Positions 1-8,851 of a stretch of DNA of 64,000 bases are shown in pieces. This DNA comes from an uncultured Spirochaetota bacterium (lineage in GTDB: Bacteria; Spirochaetota; Spirochaetia; JAFGXN01), in the NCBI GenBank assembly GCA_944390005.1, contig CALXOJ010000001.1, positions 270,363-334,362 on the forward strand. Reading direction: 5' to 3'. The position numbers were made by a program, and so were the translations under genes. Within the stretch, counting starts at the first letter, position 1; every line of letters starts with the position of its first letter. The notes beneath the pieces are model-generated. The model had not been told where the DNA came from, made no database searches, and saw only the letters and a program-made list of their open reading frames with translations.

Positions 1-19
1 AGAATAAAAAGGTGTTTTC

Positions 20-3000
20 TCATTTTTCGGCCTCATTTTCAGCCTTTATTCGGCGTAATTTACGGATTTCCAGTCCTTCGTACAGAATGGGAATTAAGAC
101 AAGGGTGATCAGCGTTGAGGTCAGCAGACCGCCGAAAATGGCTTGCCCAAGAGGGGCATATACCTCTGCTCCGTTTCCTTTCGAAAACGCGAGCGGCAGA
201 ACGCCGAAGAGAGTCGTTAAAGTCGTCATAAGAATCGGGCGCAGACGGTTCTGGCAGCCGGCAATGACAGCTTGACGCAGCTCCATTCCTTTTTCGTCAC
301 GAAGAAAATTGATATAATCGACCAACACGATGGCGTTATTGACGACGACGCCGGCCAAGGCGATGATTCCCAACAGCGCAATCAGCGAAATTTGAGAACC
401 GAAAATCATCAGTCCCAAAATAACACCGATGAGACAGAACGGAATTGACAGCAGAATGATAAACGGCTGACTGAAACGGTTAAACTGAATAACCATGACG
501 GCGTAGACAAGAAAAATAGCGACGCCGAGCGCCAGCAGAACATCTTTCAGCATATCCTGGACCAATTTTCCCGCTCCCGTTGTTTGCCATGAAACGCCGT
601 AGGGGAGATTCATCTTCTCAAGATGGGCGTCCATGCGCGACTGAATGCCGCTTAAATCGTTGGTGTCGGCGAAACCGGTAATCGTAATGACGTTTTTTCG
701 GTCTTTACGGTCAATTTTTGTGGCAACATTTTCAAAGCTGATATCGGAGAAGGTGGCCAGTGCCGAAAAGCCGTTCATCATGTTTCGAATGTAGATATTC
801 TCGAGTGATTCCGGCGTGATCGGTTTCTGTCCGTAATCGCTGCTCAGATACATATCGTAAAGCATTCCGTTCTGACTGAAAACGCCGACGTTGGTGCGGC
901 TGAAGAGAATGCGCGTCGTAAAGGCGGCCTGTTTGCTGTCGATTCCCATCGTTCCCATCCGGTCGGGATCCAGACGGATGACAGCCTCTTTGCTCCCCAG
1001 ATCCATACTCTTTTTTGTCTTGTAAATTTCGGGATCCTGTTTCATTAGATTTTCGATTTGAACGGCAGCCTTGTACATGATATCCAAATCGTTCCCTTCG
1101 ATGCTGACGGAGTAGATTTTATCGCCTCCGGTCACGTAACGCAGCAGATAATCAAGTCCTCCGTTGGTAAAAACCACTTCGCAGTCGGTAATTTCGTCGC
1201 TGATCACCTCTTCCAACTCTTCGATCCACTCCAAAGCTCCTTTTTCCCGTTCCCCGACCGGTTTCAGGAAGAGGGTAGCGGTAATGGGAGCTGCGTTCAT
1301 GAAAAAAACGTTGTCGGTGCGTTCGTTGTTGACGAAGAAGACACGGCGCATTAAGTCTTCTCCCATAATTTCAACGATTTTATTTTCGACTTCTCGGACT
1401 TTTTCTTTCGATTGTTCGAAAGTGTAACTGCCGGGGACCGTCATTTCCATTTTAATGTTAGAGTAGTCTGTCGGCGGAAGGAAGATGACGCCCATCATTG
1501 AGATTAGTAATGCGCTGATCACCAGAATCAATACGGCAAACGCCAAAACTGTTTTACGATGCGTTAGAGCAGCTTCCAAGGCGTTTCCGTAGAAGCGGGA
1601 GAGGCGCTGCAGTCCGGTTTCCACCCAATCGCTGACAATTGTCAGAAACCGGGGCGCTTTAAAACGGTTTTCGCCGCGCAAAAATCGCGCACACATTGCC
1701 GGCACAATTGTCAAAGCACTGACCAACGAGGCGACAATCGAAAAAACCAGTGTCAGTGAAATGTCCTTAAAAAAGATGCCGGCAATGCCTCCCAAAAACA
1801 GCAGCGGGATAAAAACGCAGGCTGTCGTTGTTGTCGAAGCCAGAATAGCGCCGCCGACAATGCGGCTCCCTTCGGATGCCGACTTTTCCGCATCCATTCC
1901 TTTATCGCGTTGAGTAAAAATGCTCTCATACACAACAATCGAGTTGTCGACTACCATTCCGAGAGCAACGGTAATTCCGCACAAGCTGAGAAAGTTGATG
2001 GAAATTCCGAACGCATTCATACAGATGATGCTGCACACAATACTCAGCGGAATCGATGTTCCGATAATGATCGTCGAGCGTGTATCCCGCAAAAAAAGCA
2101 GAATGATTAATATCGCCAGAACGATTCCCAATACAGCCGATTCAATGATTGAATTAATCGAATCGATGACCATCGTACTGTCGTCTTCAAGCGTTTGAAA
2201 ATCGATGCTGTTTCCTTTAGCGGCGCGGAAATCCGCCAAAATTTCCTTTGATTCTTCGATAATCTGAACGGCGTTTCCGTCCGAACGGCGTTTAACGGAG
2301 ACGACGATGACTTCTTTTCCGTCGGTGGTGATGTCGCGGCTTTTTTCGTTGTAACGCAATTCAACATCTGCCACATTTTCGAGGTAAATCGGCGCTCCGT
2401 TGGCGCTTCCGACAATAATGTTTCGAATTTCTTCAAGGTCGGCGCTTTCGGAGACCGTTTTCAGACTGACTGTTTTCTTTTGGAATGTGGCGTATCCGGC
2501 GGGAATGGAGACCGATTTTGTTGAAAGGGCGCCAAACACCTCGAGAGCCGAAACACCGTTGGCCGAAAGGTCGTCCATTCTCAGCGTAATGTCAACCTGT
2601 CTCCGTTTGTAACCATCGATTTCGACTTCGGCGACACCGTGCAGGTGCGATAATTCGGGGATCAGTTCTTCTTCGGCAAATCGAACCAGCTCTTCGAAAT
2701 CGGAGTCGCTGATAATCGCAAACGAAAAAATCGGAATGTCGGTAGCGCCTCCGAAGGCGATAATCGGTTCACGAATGTCTTCCGGAAGACGGCTTTTATT
2801 TTGGTTAATGACTTCGCGCACATCGAGAATTTTCGTGTACAGATCGATGGAGTCGTCGAAGGTCAGAAGCATCAGCGCGACTCCCGAAAAGTTGGTCGCC
2901 GTCATTTCCGTCAAATTCGGCATCGTTGAAAATTCGTTTTCCAAAATTTTCGTAATTTTGTCGTTGATTTGATCAGCAGAAGCGCCTTCATAGGGAATGG

Positions 3001-3142
3001 CGATGTAAATCGTCGGCATGGAAATGTTGGGAATCAGCTCCTGATTCATTTCCTGCCAAGAGAGGATGCCTGCCAAAAAAGCGACGGCGGTCAGAATCGC
3101 AACGGCGGCTTTATGCCGGATACATAATTCGGGTAAACTCAT
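20..3142 (-). CDS. RND-family efflux transporter permease (AcrB/HAE-like)
   Basis: Inner-membrane proton-driven efflux pump subunit of 1040 aa, the usual length for an RND permease. An N-terminal membrane helix (about residues 12-30) is followed by a large periplasmic domain. A block of helices follows at about 325-480 with GMVVDNSIVVYESI, the TM4 motif whose Asp takes part in proton relay in the family. Then come a second periplasmic domain and a C-terminal helix block containing GVVVNNAIVLVDYIN. The ATG overlaps the stop of the upstream fusion-protein gene by 4 bases, so the two are co-translated. No TolC-type outer-membrane partner lies in the window. The substrate cannot be told from sequence; the single Asp (DN instead of DD) in TM4 is common outside the Enterobacterial drug pumps. 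Confidence 0.93.
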   Translation of the reverse strand: MSLPELCIRHKAAVAILTAVAFLAGILSWQEMNQELIPNISMPTIYIAIPYEGASADQINDKITKILENEFSTMPNLTEMTATNFSGVALMLLTFDDSIDLYTKILDVREVINQNKSRLPEDIREPIIAFGGATDIPIFSFAIISDSDFEELVRFAEEELIPELSHLHGVAEVEIDGYKRRQVDITLRMDDLSANGVSALEVFGALSTKSVSIPAGYATFQKKTVSLKTVSESADLEEIRNIIVGSANGAPIYLENVADVELRYNEKSRDITTDGKEVIVVSVKRRSDGNAVQIIEESKEILADFRAAKGNSIDFQTLEDDSTMVIDSINSIIESAVLGIVLAILIILLFLRDTRSTIIIGTSIPLSIVCSIICMNAFGISINFLSLCGITVALGMVVDNSIVVYESIFTQRDKGMDAEKSASEGSRIVGGAILASTTTTACVFIPLLFLGGIAGIFFKDISLTLVFSIVASLVSALTIVPAMCARFLRGENRFKAPRFLTIVSDWVETGLQRLSRFYGNALEAALTHRKTVLAFAVLILVISALLISMMGVIFLPPTDYSNIKMEMTVPGSYTFEQSKEKVREVENKIVEIMGEDLMRRVFFVNNERTDNVFFMNAAPITATLFLKPVGEREKGALEWIEELEEVISDEITDCEVVFTNGGLDYLLRYVTGGDKIYSVSIEGNDLDIMYKAAVQIENLMKQDPEIYKTKKSMDLGSKEAVIRLDPDRMGTMGIDSKQAAFTTRILFSRTNVGVFSQNGMLYDMYLSSDYGQKPITPESLENIYIRNMMNGFSALATFSDISFENVATKIDRKDRKNVITITGFADTNDLSGIQSRMDAHLEKMNLPYGVSWQTTGAGKLVQDMLKDVLLALGVAIFLVYAVMVIQFNRFSQPFIILLSIPFCLIGVILGLMIFGSQISLIALLGIIALAGVVVNNAIVLVDYINFLRDEKGMELRQAVIAGCQNRLRPILMTTLTTLFGVLPLAFSKGNGAEVYAPLGQAIFGGLLTSTLITLVLIPILYEGLEIRKLRRIKAENEAEK

Positions 3143-4245
3143 TGTTCGGATTCCTGCGATTCCCCGACAATGCGGACAGCTTCTCCCTCATACAGAAAAT
3201 CCTGTCCTTCGCAAACAAATTCGTAAGAAGCAAACTCTTCGGGAATTTCAAAAAAGTCGGCATTATAATAGGTTGGTACAAACGTAATCATGCGCGCGGT
3301 TCCCGATTCGGGATTTTCTTCCGATCGTTCAACGATCCAAAGCCGTTCGCCGGCGACCAGCAGTTCAAACGGCAGCATGTAAATGTCTCTTTTGCTTTCC
3401 AAAACAAATTCGGTTTTGACAAACATTCCGGGCACCCAGTTGACAGGGTTGCGGTCAAATGAACTTTTGACGACAAAAGTCTTGCTCTGAAAGTCGATGA
3501 AGTCGCTGACCGAAAAAATCGACGCCGGCTGAGGCGGATTGTCGCTGTTGGGGCGGTGGACATACACCTCCATCCGCGACTGTTTTTCGATAAACTCTTC
3601 GTAGTACTTTTCCGGCAGAGCGTTGGTAACGGCGATTGTCTCCGGATTGGAGATGCGCATCAGCGGCATCTGCGGCGAGGCAATCGATCCCTCTTTTGTG
3701 ATAATGACAAGAACTTTGCCGTTAATCGGGGCAGTGACTTTCGTATAGTCAAGCTGAAGCTGAACGGCGTCATTTTGAGCCTTCGCTCCCGCCAGCATGT
3801 TTTTTGCGTTTTCGTAATCCTGGCGGCTGGTCAGATTTTCTTTATAGAGCGCCTCCACCCGATCGAACGCCGATTTTGCCGTTTGATAGGCGTTTTCGGC
3901 TTGCGCTTTCTGTATGTTCAGAGCCGAACTGTCGATGGTTGCTAAAAGCTGACCTTTTCGGACCGATTGTCCCTCTTTAACATGGAGCTGAAGCAGAGCT
4001 CCCTGCGCCATCGGAATAACGTCGACGGTCGATTCGTTGTTGATGTAGCCATTAATGGTAATCGATTGACGAATTTCTCCTTTTTCGGGGGTTAAAACCG
4101 CGACAGGAAGAACTATTTTTTCGATTTGCCGCCGTTTATTCAATTCCGAAGTCACAATAATGGTAATTAAGATAGTAAGAATGACGAGGATCAATGCCGA
4201 AAAGGCAAGACCTAAAAACAGCTGTTTTTTGTTTGTCTTTTTCAT
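3139..4245 (-). CDS. RND efflux periplasmic adaptor (HlyD/MFP family)
   Basis: Membrane fusion protein of 368 aa that couples the RND pump to an outer-membrane channel. It has an N-terminal signal anchor (KKQLFLGLAFSALILVIL), a split lipoyl/barrel-sandwich domain (VKEGQSVRKGQLLATID ... TKVTAPINGKV) and an alpha-hairpin between the halves (about residues 100-165, rich in Ala, Gln and Glu). Beta-barrel and membrane-proximal domains follow. The open frame extends upstream to a TTG at 4266. I prefer the ATG at 4245 because it starts the typical basic plus hydrophobic anchor. Neither start has a clear ribosome site. The stop overlaps the RND start (ATGA). Confidence 0.9.
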   Translation of the reverse strand: MKKTNKKQLFLGLAFSALILVILTILITIIVTSELNKRRQIEKIVLPVAVLTPEKGEIRQSITINGYINNESTVDVIPMAQGALLQLHVKEGQSVRKGQLLATIDSSALNIQKAQAENAYQTAKSAFDRVEALYKENLTSRQDYENAKNMLAGAKAQNDAVQLQLDYTKVTAPINGKVLVIITKEGSIASPQMPLMRISNPETIAVTNALPEKYYEEFIEKQSRMEVYVHRPNSDNPPQPASIFSVSDFIDFQSKTFVVKSSFDRNPVNWVPGMFVKTEFVLESKRDIYMLPFELLVAGERLWIVERSEENPESGTARMITFVPTYYNADFFEIPEEFASYEFVCEGQDFLYEGEAVRIVGESQESEQ

Positions 4246-4385
4246 AACAACTGAAATTCTAATCAATTGAATGAAAAAAGCAAGTGAATTCCGAAAAATT
4301 AACAGTGAGTTAGAGCGTTATTTGTGATAATGCTTGCATTTGCGTTCGGCTTGAAAAGATTATTTAAAACGGATATAGTTAAAAT
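4246..4385. promoter_or_regulatory. Divergent promoter region, efflux operon / metX
   Basis: 140 bases between divergent genes. Plus strand: TTGAAA (4351-4356), 17-base spacer, TATAGT (4374-4379), then only six bases to the metX ATG. Minus strand: TTGCTT, 16 bases, TAGAAT (4256-4261), ten bases before the fusion-protein ATG. Neither ATG is preceded by a Shine-Dalgarno sequence, which fits leaderless or near-leaderless messages. Promoters were read by eye against the sigma-70 consensus. Confidence 0.5.
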
Positions 4386-5594
4386 ATGGAAGATTCATCC
4401 CGTTACGATTTACCCGACTCTCCGCAGTCGATCGGTTGGACGGAAGCCCGGCATTGTGTTGTTGCCGACTCCGACGATCCGTTTTTGACTGACTCGGGAG
4501 CCGTGCTGCCCTATGTTGAAGTCGAATACGAAACCTACGGAACTCCCGCTGCCGACGGCAGCAACTGCATTCTTGTTTGTCATGCATTAAGCGGTGACGC
4601 TCACGCCGCCGGGTGGGACGCTCATTGGAAGCGGGACAATCGGCCGTGGCGCAAAGACCGTCCCGGCTGGTGGGACAACGTCATCGGTCCGGGGAAGGGC
4701 ATCGACACAAACCGTTGGTTTGTCATCTGTTCCAACGTTTTGGGCGGCTGTTACGGAACGACGGGGCCGGCATCCGTCAACCCCGAAACAGGGCGGCCGT
4801 ATGGGTTGGAGTTTCCCGTCGTCACTGTCGGAGACTGGGTGCGTATTCAAAAGCGGCTGTTGGAAAAGTTGGGAATCACGCATCTGTACGCGGTAATCGG
4901 CGGTTCTTTAGGCGGGCAGCAGACACTGGAGTGGGCGTTGGCGTATCCCGATTTTATGGATAAGGCTGTTATCCTTGCTTCAGCCGATAAACTCTCTCCG
5001 CAAGGTCTGGCATTCAATACGGTCGGCCGTCATTCAATCATGAGCGATCCTCATTTTTGCGGCGGCGATTATTACGGAAAAGAGAAGCCGGACAAAGGCT
5101 TGGCGATGGCGCGCATGCTTGCCAACATCACATACCTCTCCGAAGAGAGTTTTCATGATAAATTCGGGCGAGAGTTTCAATACACCGAAAATCCCGCCTA
5201 TAACTTTCAGATCGAATACAAAGTCGAAAGTTACCTCAACCATCAAGGACTTTCGTTTGTTCATCGTTTCGATGCCAACTCTTACCTTTACATCACCAAA
5301 GCGATGGACTATTACGACGCGGCTGTCCAATGGGGCTGCGGTGATCCGGCTGAAGCGCTGCGCCGCATCAAAGCCGAACTGCTGCTTGTCAGCTTCAAAA
5401 CCGACTGGCTCTACACACCCGAACAGAGCTTGGAAATCGCCAAAGTAGCTGCCGGATTGGGAAAGCCGGTTAACTACGTTTTGGTTGATTCGCGCAAAGG
5501 CCACGACGGCTTCTTGCTGGAGACCGAAGCGGTTTCCCGCATTCTCGGAGCCTTTTTAAACAAGGAGGTCGGAGATGAGTCCGCTTCGCAATGA
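4386..5594 (+). CDS. metX: Homoserine O-acetyltransferase
   Basis: Activates the hydroxyl of homoserine with acetyl-CoA in the cytoplasm, the first committed step of transsulfuration or direct-sulfhydrylation methionine synthesis. It is an alpha/beta-hydrolase fold protein of 402 aa. The nucleophile elbow is GGSLGG with Ser at about residue 174. The catalytic Asp lies in SFKTDWLYTP and the His in KGHDGFL. GGCYGTTGPASVNP is the family signature. Acetyl rather than succinyl specificity is assumed from the family and not proven. The downstream metW overlaps it by 20 bases, the pairing seen in proteobacteria and Leptospira. The start has a -10 hexamer six bases upstream and no ribosome site. Confidence 0.93.
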   Translation: MEDSSRYDLPDSPQSIGWTEARHCVVADSDDPFLTDSGAVLPYVEVEYETYGTPAADGSNCILVCHALSGDAHAAGWDAHWKRDNRPWRKDRPGWWDNVIGPGKGIDTNRWFVICSNVLGGCYGTTGPASVNPETGRPYGLEFPVVTVGDWVRIQKRLLEKLGITHLYAVIGGSLGGQQTLEWALAYPDFMDKAVILASADKLSPQGLAFNTVGRHSIMSDPHFCGGDYYGKEKPDKGLAMARMLANITYLSEESFHDKFGREFQYTENPAYNFQIEYKVESYLNHQGLSFVHRFDANSYLYITKAMDYYDAAVQWGCGDPAEALRRIKAELLLVSFKTDWLYTPEQSLEIAKVAAGLGKPVNYVLVDSRKGHDGFLLETEAVSRILGAFLNKEVGDESASQ

Positions 5595-6249
5595 GTATGA
5601 AAACAATATCCGCCGCGCCTTTTCTGCCTTCGAAACCGGCGAAACGGAACCGGCCGACATCAAACGCTGGCGCGACAATGTCATTGTCGACCTGATTCCC
5701 AACGGCAGCAAAGTGCTGGATTTCGGCTGCGGCCGCGGCGACCTGCTTTACCGCCTCATCCGCGAAAAACGGGTCTTCGGGCAGGGCATCGAACGGGACT
5801 TGGAGAACGTCTACCGCTGTCTGGAGCGCAAAATCGCCGTCTTCCAAATCAACTTTGAAAAAGGACTGCAGTTTTACGGCGACGGCACTTTTGACTACGT
5901 GATTCTTGAAGATACCATTCAGACCCTTAACCGTCCGGCCGCGGCGCTGCGGGAAATGCTGCGCATCGGCACCTACGGCATCATCACCTGTCCCAACTTC
6001 GGACACTGGCGGGTGCGCCGCTTTCTGGCGGAAGAAGGCCGTATGCCGAAATCCCGGACCCTCCCTTACGAATGGTACGACACGCCCAATATCCATCTCT
6101 GCACCGTCAACGACATCGTCGGCTGGATTGAAGAGAGCGGACTGAAAATCGCCGCCGGATACGCCTTTGCCGATAACGCCGTCTCTCCCTTCTCAAAAGA
6201 AGACGATCTGCTGGCCGAAGAGGTGCTTCTGGTCGTCCGCCGCCGCTGA
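5575..6249 (+). CDS. metW: MetW, methionine biosynthesis methyltransferase-like protein
   Basis: Class I SAM-dependent methyltransferase fold protein of 224 aa. Motif I is GSKVLDFGCGRGDLL (about residues 40-55) and a later motif is FDYVILEDTIQTL. MetW is encoded next to MetX in many bacteria and is thought to support MetX activity; its own chemical reaction is not settled. The start is well set by AAGGAGG eight bases before the ATG, inside the end of metX. It has the typical CPNFGHWRVRR segment of the family. No terminator immediately follows; the next feature is the GC-rich structured repeat. Confidence 0.9.
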   Translation: MSPLRNEYENNIRRAFSAFETGETEPADIKRWRDNVIVDLIPNGSKVLDFGCGRGDLLYRLIREKRVFGQGIERDLENVYRCLERKIAVFQINFEKGLQFYGDGTFDYVILEDTIQTLNRPAAALREMLRIGTYGIITCPNFGHWRVRRFLAEEGRMPKSRTLPYEWYDTPNIHLCTVNDIVGWIEESGLKIAAGYAFADNAVSPFSKEDDLLAEEVLLVVRRR

Positions 6250-6258
6250 CGCTTTTCT

Positions 6259-6405
6259 TTCCGGGCGCGCGCGCACCGCCTGCGGTGCGCGCCGGGCTTT
6301 CCGCTGCAATTCGCGGCCTCCCGCGATTTCCACCCGGCAAAGCTGCCGCTTTGCCCTACGCTCTTTTCCCGTCCGCCGCTCATTTCCGCTTCAATCCCTC
6401 GCGCC
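6259..6405 (-). repeat. GC-rich structured dispersed repeat, copy 1
   Basis: About 147 bases that reappear in inverted orientation at 36613-36761 at high identity by eye. Three hairpins are visible: an 11-bp stem at 6269-6292, a small CGCGG/CCGCG hairpin near 6312-6326, and GGCAAAGC/GCTTTGCC at 6336-6355. A 12-base perfect palindrome (GGCGGATCCGCC, 6429-6440) lies just outside. The element lies directly after the metW stop and before the promoter of the protease gene, so it may also end metW transcription. It has no open frame with coding character. The family was not identified. Confidence 0.8.
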
Positions 6406-6538
6406 TTCGGCCGGCGTTCCGTCTCTTTGGCGGATCCGCCGCTTTCCGGCTCTGCGGGTTTTTGTTCCGGATAAGCGGACGGCGGTGTCAATTTGGAACG
6501 GATAAAAAATAATCTTAACAATTTAATGAAAATTTGAT

Positions 6539-6567
6539 TTGCAATTTGAAAATTTTCATGTGATAAT
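6539..6567 (+). promoter_or_regulatory. Candidate promoter of the C10-like protease gene
   Basis: TTGCAA (6539-6544), 17-base spacer, GATAAT (6562-6567), 27 bases before the ATG. A 12-base palindrome, TGAAAATTTTCA, sits in the spacer (about 6547-6558) and could be an operator. The surrounding DNA is AT-rich, in sharp contrast to the adjacent repeat. Confidence 0.4.
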
Positions 6568-6594
6568 GAAACATAAAGAAAAAGGAGTTTGCCT

Positions 6595-7935
6595 ATGAAA
6601 GGCTCCAAACAATGTGTTTCGGCTGTACTGTCCTTCCTTCTGGCAGGCTGCGCGGAAACAACGCTGTCTCCGCCGGTTGCGCCGGAGGCAACCGTTCTGA
6701 CCAAGGAACGGGCCGTTGAGCTGGCGCAAGAAGAGGTGAGGGAGATTGCCTCGGGAGGACGCACCTACGTCTGGAACGCTTCGTCTGCCGTTACGGACGC
6801 CTTTCCGGTCTATTTGGACGGGATTGAAGGGGTTTCGTATTACGAATGCAAGGTGGTGACGGACGGAAAAGAGAGCGGATACGTTTTGGTGAACGTCAAC
6901 GGAAGCGACGTTACGGTAACGGAGGCCAGCGAAGAGGGAACGACCCTGAACGAGTATTATGAAGAGGCGACGGGCAGGAGCTGGGAAGAGTTGGCGGTTT
7001 ACCGTTACGGTTTTACAGCGTCGGCGGCGTTTGAGAAGGATGAAGGAGGTATTACGGCGCGCGGAGCGGAGAGCGGAGGGAAAAAGCCGCTGGCCGCGGT
7101 CGGATTGGGTGAAGATTTTGATTTTGACGCCTACCGCGCGGCGGTGGCTCTTAACGGCGGTTCGCCGCTGACGGAAGTGGTGGAAACCGACGCGGCGGTC
7201 AGCGCCCGCGGCATGACGGGACGGGGCAACGCCGAAGTCTATTTGAGAACCAGTTGGGACGCGTCCGCGACGACCTCCACGCCGAAATGGACGCAGTTTA
7301 ATGTTGTTGACGGCAATAATAAGAAAAGAGCAATCGGATGCGGCCCCTTGGCGTATGCGCTTGTGTTTGCTTACTGGCAGGAAAAAAAGGGGATGAATAA
7401 TCTTCTTTACAACGGAAGTTTGCATGGTCTTGGTGATGGTTATCCCGAAGCATTGAAGGAGACGTTATCCCATATGGCAAATGCGCTGGATACGGGGAAT
7501 TACAAGGAACAGGGCTATACCCTGCCAAGCAAAATGAAAAACGTAACAGAGTGGTTGGCCGCAAGAGGCTTCAGAGGAACGGTAGAAGCGCGGTACGGCG
7601 GATACGACAGCAAATTCAATAAAATTTACGATTCGCTGGCCGCAGACAGACCGGTCGTCCTGCTGATTAATGGAGACGGAATCGGAGCCATGAGTCACTA
7701 CGTGGTTGTGGAGCACGCCAAGCGGGTCTCCGGTTCCAACGCCTACATCCGTTATTACTGCAACTTCGGATGGGGACCGTCGGCCTTTGAAGATACCAAA
7801 AACGGCAGGACAGTCCGGAATTCCCACAAGTGGGTTTATGCTTTCAATATGAAGGATCCGACAACGACCGCCGACGGATTGGCGGCGGCGCGCCACTCCG
7901 TTTATCAGTTTTGGGATATTACGGTGAGTAAATAG
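6595..7935 (+). CDS. Secreted papain-fold cysteine protease, C10 (streptopain)-like lipoprotein
   Basis: 446-aa exported lipoprotein. The signal peptide ends in the lipobox LLAGC (Cys 19). Residues about 30-200 look like a C10-type propeptide. The catalytic domain carries Cys 249 in GCGPLAYALVFAYWQ, His 368 in SHYVVVEHAK and Asn 390 in CNFGWGPS, the Cys-His-Asn order of streptopain and related peptidases. Start choice: AAAGGAG precedes the ATG at 6595; an in-frame TTG six bases upstream overlaps the spacing and is rejected. The adjacent downstream lipoprotein, 10 bases away, is probably co-transcribed and could be an inhibitor or partner, by analogy with the protease/inhibitor pairing of C10 loci. 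That role is inference. Confidence 0.75.
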   Translation: MKGSKQCVSAVLSFLLAGCAETTLSPPVAPEATVLTKERAVELAQEEVREIASGGRTYVWNASSAVTDAFPVYLDGIEGVSYYECKVVTDGKESGYVLVNVNGSDVTVTEASEEGTTLNEYYEEATGRSWEELAVYRYGFTASAAFEKDEGGITARGAESGGKKPLAAVGLGEDFDFDAYRAAVALNGGSPLTEVVETDAAVSARGMTGRGNAEVYLRTSWDASATTSTPKWTQFNVVDGNNKKRAIGCGPLAYALVFAYWQEKKGMNNLLYNGSLHGLGDGYPEALKETLSHMANALDTGNYKEQGYTLPSKMKNVTEWLAARGFRGTVEARYGGYDSKFNKIYDSLAADRPVVLLINGDGIGAMSHYVVVEHAKRVSGSNAYIRYYCNFGWGPSAFEDTKNGRTVRNSHKWVYAFNMKDPTTTADGLAAARHSVYQFWDITVSK

Positions 7936-7945
7936 GAGGAAATAA

Positions 7946-8716
7946 ATGAAAACGATGAAATGGTTATTGATGATTGCGGTTTTAACCGGTTTTGCTGCCT
8001 GCGGGGAAGAGGTGGCTTTCATAGAAGATGTAAAGATTTATCTTAAGAACGGGACGGATGGGAGAGCGATAGATTATTGTCATTACGCCTCTCTCTCTCC
8101 TTCCGACAAACCATGGAGTGCGTTTGGTAAAGAAATTCTGTATATTGCCGGAACAATTCCTTCCGGAGAGCAGAATTATTTATACGGATTATGGGGGATC
8201 AGTATTCCAAGATTTATCCCCCGCGACTACGACATAATTATACGAATATCAAACGGAGAAGAATGGATTGTGGGACTCCTGCGCATCCGCAAAATGAATC
8301 CGGAGGATAAAGAGAGTATCTATTTTGAACTGACAGAAGAAATAGTCAAACGGATGTTGGAGTTGGGAGAATTGGGGCACCCAGAATCGGGGTCGATGTC
8401 AAGTGAAATAATTATTGAAACGGATAGACTCAATATCATATTGATAAAATTTGCTGTATTGAAAGATAAAACTATATATGACGGCTCTATAGACGTGTTT
8501 AAGACTGAGATAGAAGTGCCTTATTGGGACACATGGACGGATCAGGGTGATTTTCCCGTTAATAATGCAAGTGGCCTGAATGTTAAGCTTGACGAAAAAA
8601 AGATGTTTTACTTTGTTTACAATGATGTCGTATACGGCGTCAACACAGCCGACGGCAAACGGACGAGGTTTGGGGAAGTGACGGAGGAGGAAAAAACTCA
8701 GAATTTAAGCCGCTGA
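7946..8716 (+). CDS. Unknown lipoprotein next to C10-like protease
   Basis: 256 aa, no family recognised. The signal peptide has the lipobox FAAC. The mature part is mixed and acidic, with several beta-like segments (YDIIIRISNGEEWIVGLLRI; MFYFVYNDVVYGVNTADGKR). A strong ribosome site, AGGAGG, precedes the ATG. The DNA is visibly richer in A+T than both the protease gene and the downstream alr, and codon choice is looser, which may mean recent acquisition. The gene ends just before a strong intrinsic terminator, so protease and lipoprotein form a two-gene unit. A prodomain-like inhibitor role is possible but only a guess from context. Confidence 0.7.
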   Translation: MKTMKWLLMIAVLTGFAACGEEVAFIEDVKIYLKNGTDGRAIDYCHYASLSPSDKPWSAFGKEILYIAGTIPSGEQNYLYGLWGISIPRFIPRDYDIIIRISNGEEWIVGLLRIRKMNPEDKESIYFELTEEIVKRMLELGELGHPESGSMSSEIIIETDRLNIILIKFAVLKDKTIYDGSIDVFKTEIEVPYWDTWTDQGDFPVNNASGLNVKLDEKKMFYFVYNDVVYGVNTADGKRTRFGEVTEEEKTQNLSR

Positions 8717-8726
8717 CAGCCGCCGC

Positions 8727-8757
8727 ACACCCGCCCGGAAGGGCGGGTGTTTGTTTT
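8727..8757 (+). terminator. Rho-independent terminator
   Basis: Perfect 10-bp stem ACACCCGCCC / GGGCGGGTGT with a GGAA loop (8727-8750), followed by TTGTTTT. It lies 11 bases after the stop of the unknown lipoprotein gene and closes the protease/lipoprotein unit. Confidence 0.92.
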
Positions 8758-8802
8758 CCGCAAAGACATGCAGTCGGCATTATGAGGGATCTCGGTACGT
8801 GC

Positions 8803-8831
8803 TTGATTTTTGCATTAATGAGTGATAAAAT
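8803..8831 (+). promoter_or_regulatory. Candidate promoter of the alr-bat operon
   Basis: TTGATT (8803-8808), 17 bases, TAAAAT (8826-8831), about 20 bases before the alr start. It is the only good promoter seen ahead of the ten-gene run ending at batE. The flgN promoter at 55946 has the same hexamers and spacing. Confidence 0.5.
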
Positions 8832-8851
8832 GATGAACAGCTGTATTATGG

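Noticed and set aside
6392-6405. GATTGAAG-like motif in the repeats as a CRISPR repeat
   Set aside because: Only one occurrence per copy, no regular spacing, no spacers and no cas genes.
6066-6764. 232-aa minus-strand frame across repeat copy 1
   Set aside because: Overlaps metW and the protease signal peptide; its similarity to the frame near 36700 comes only from the shared repeat.
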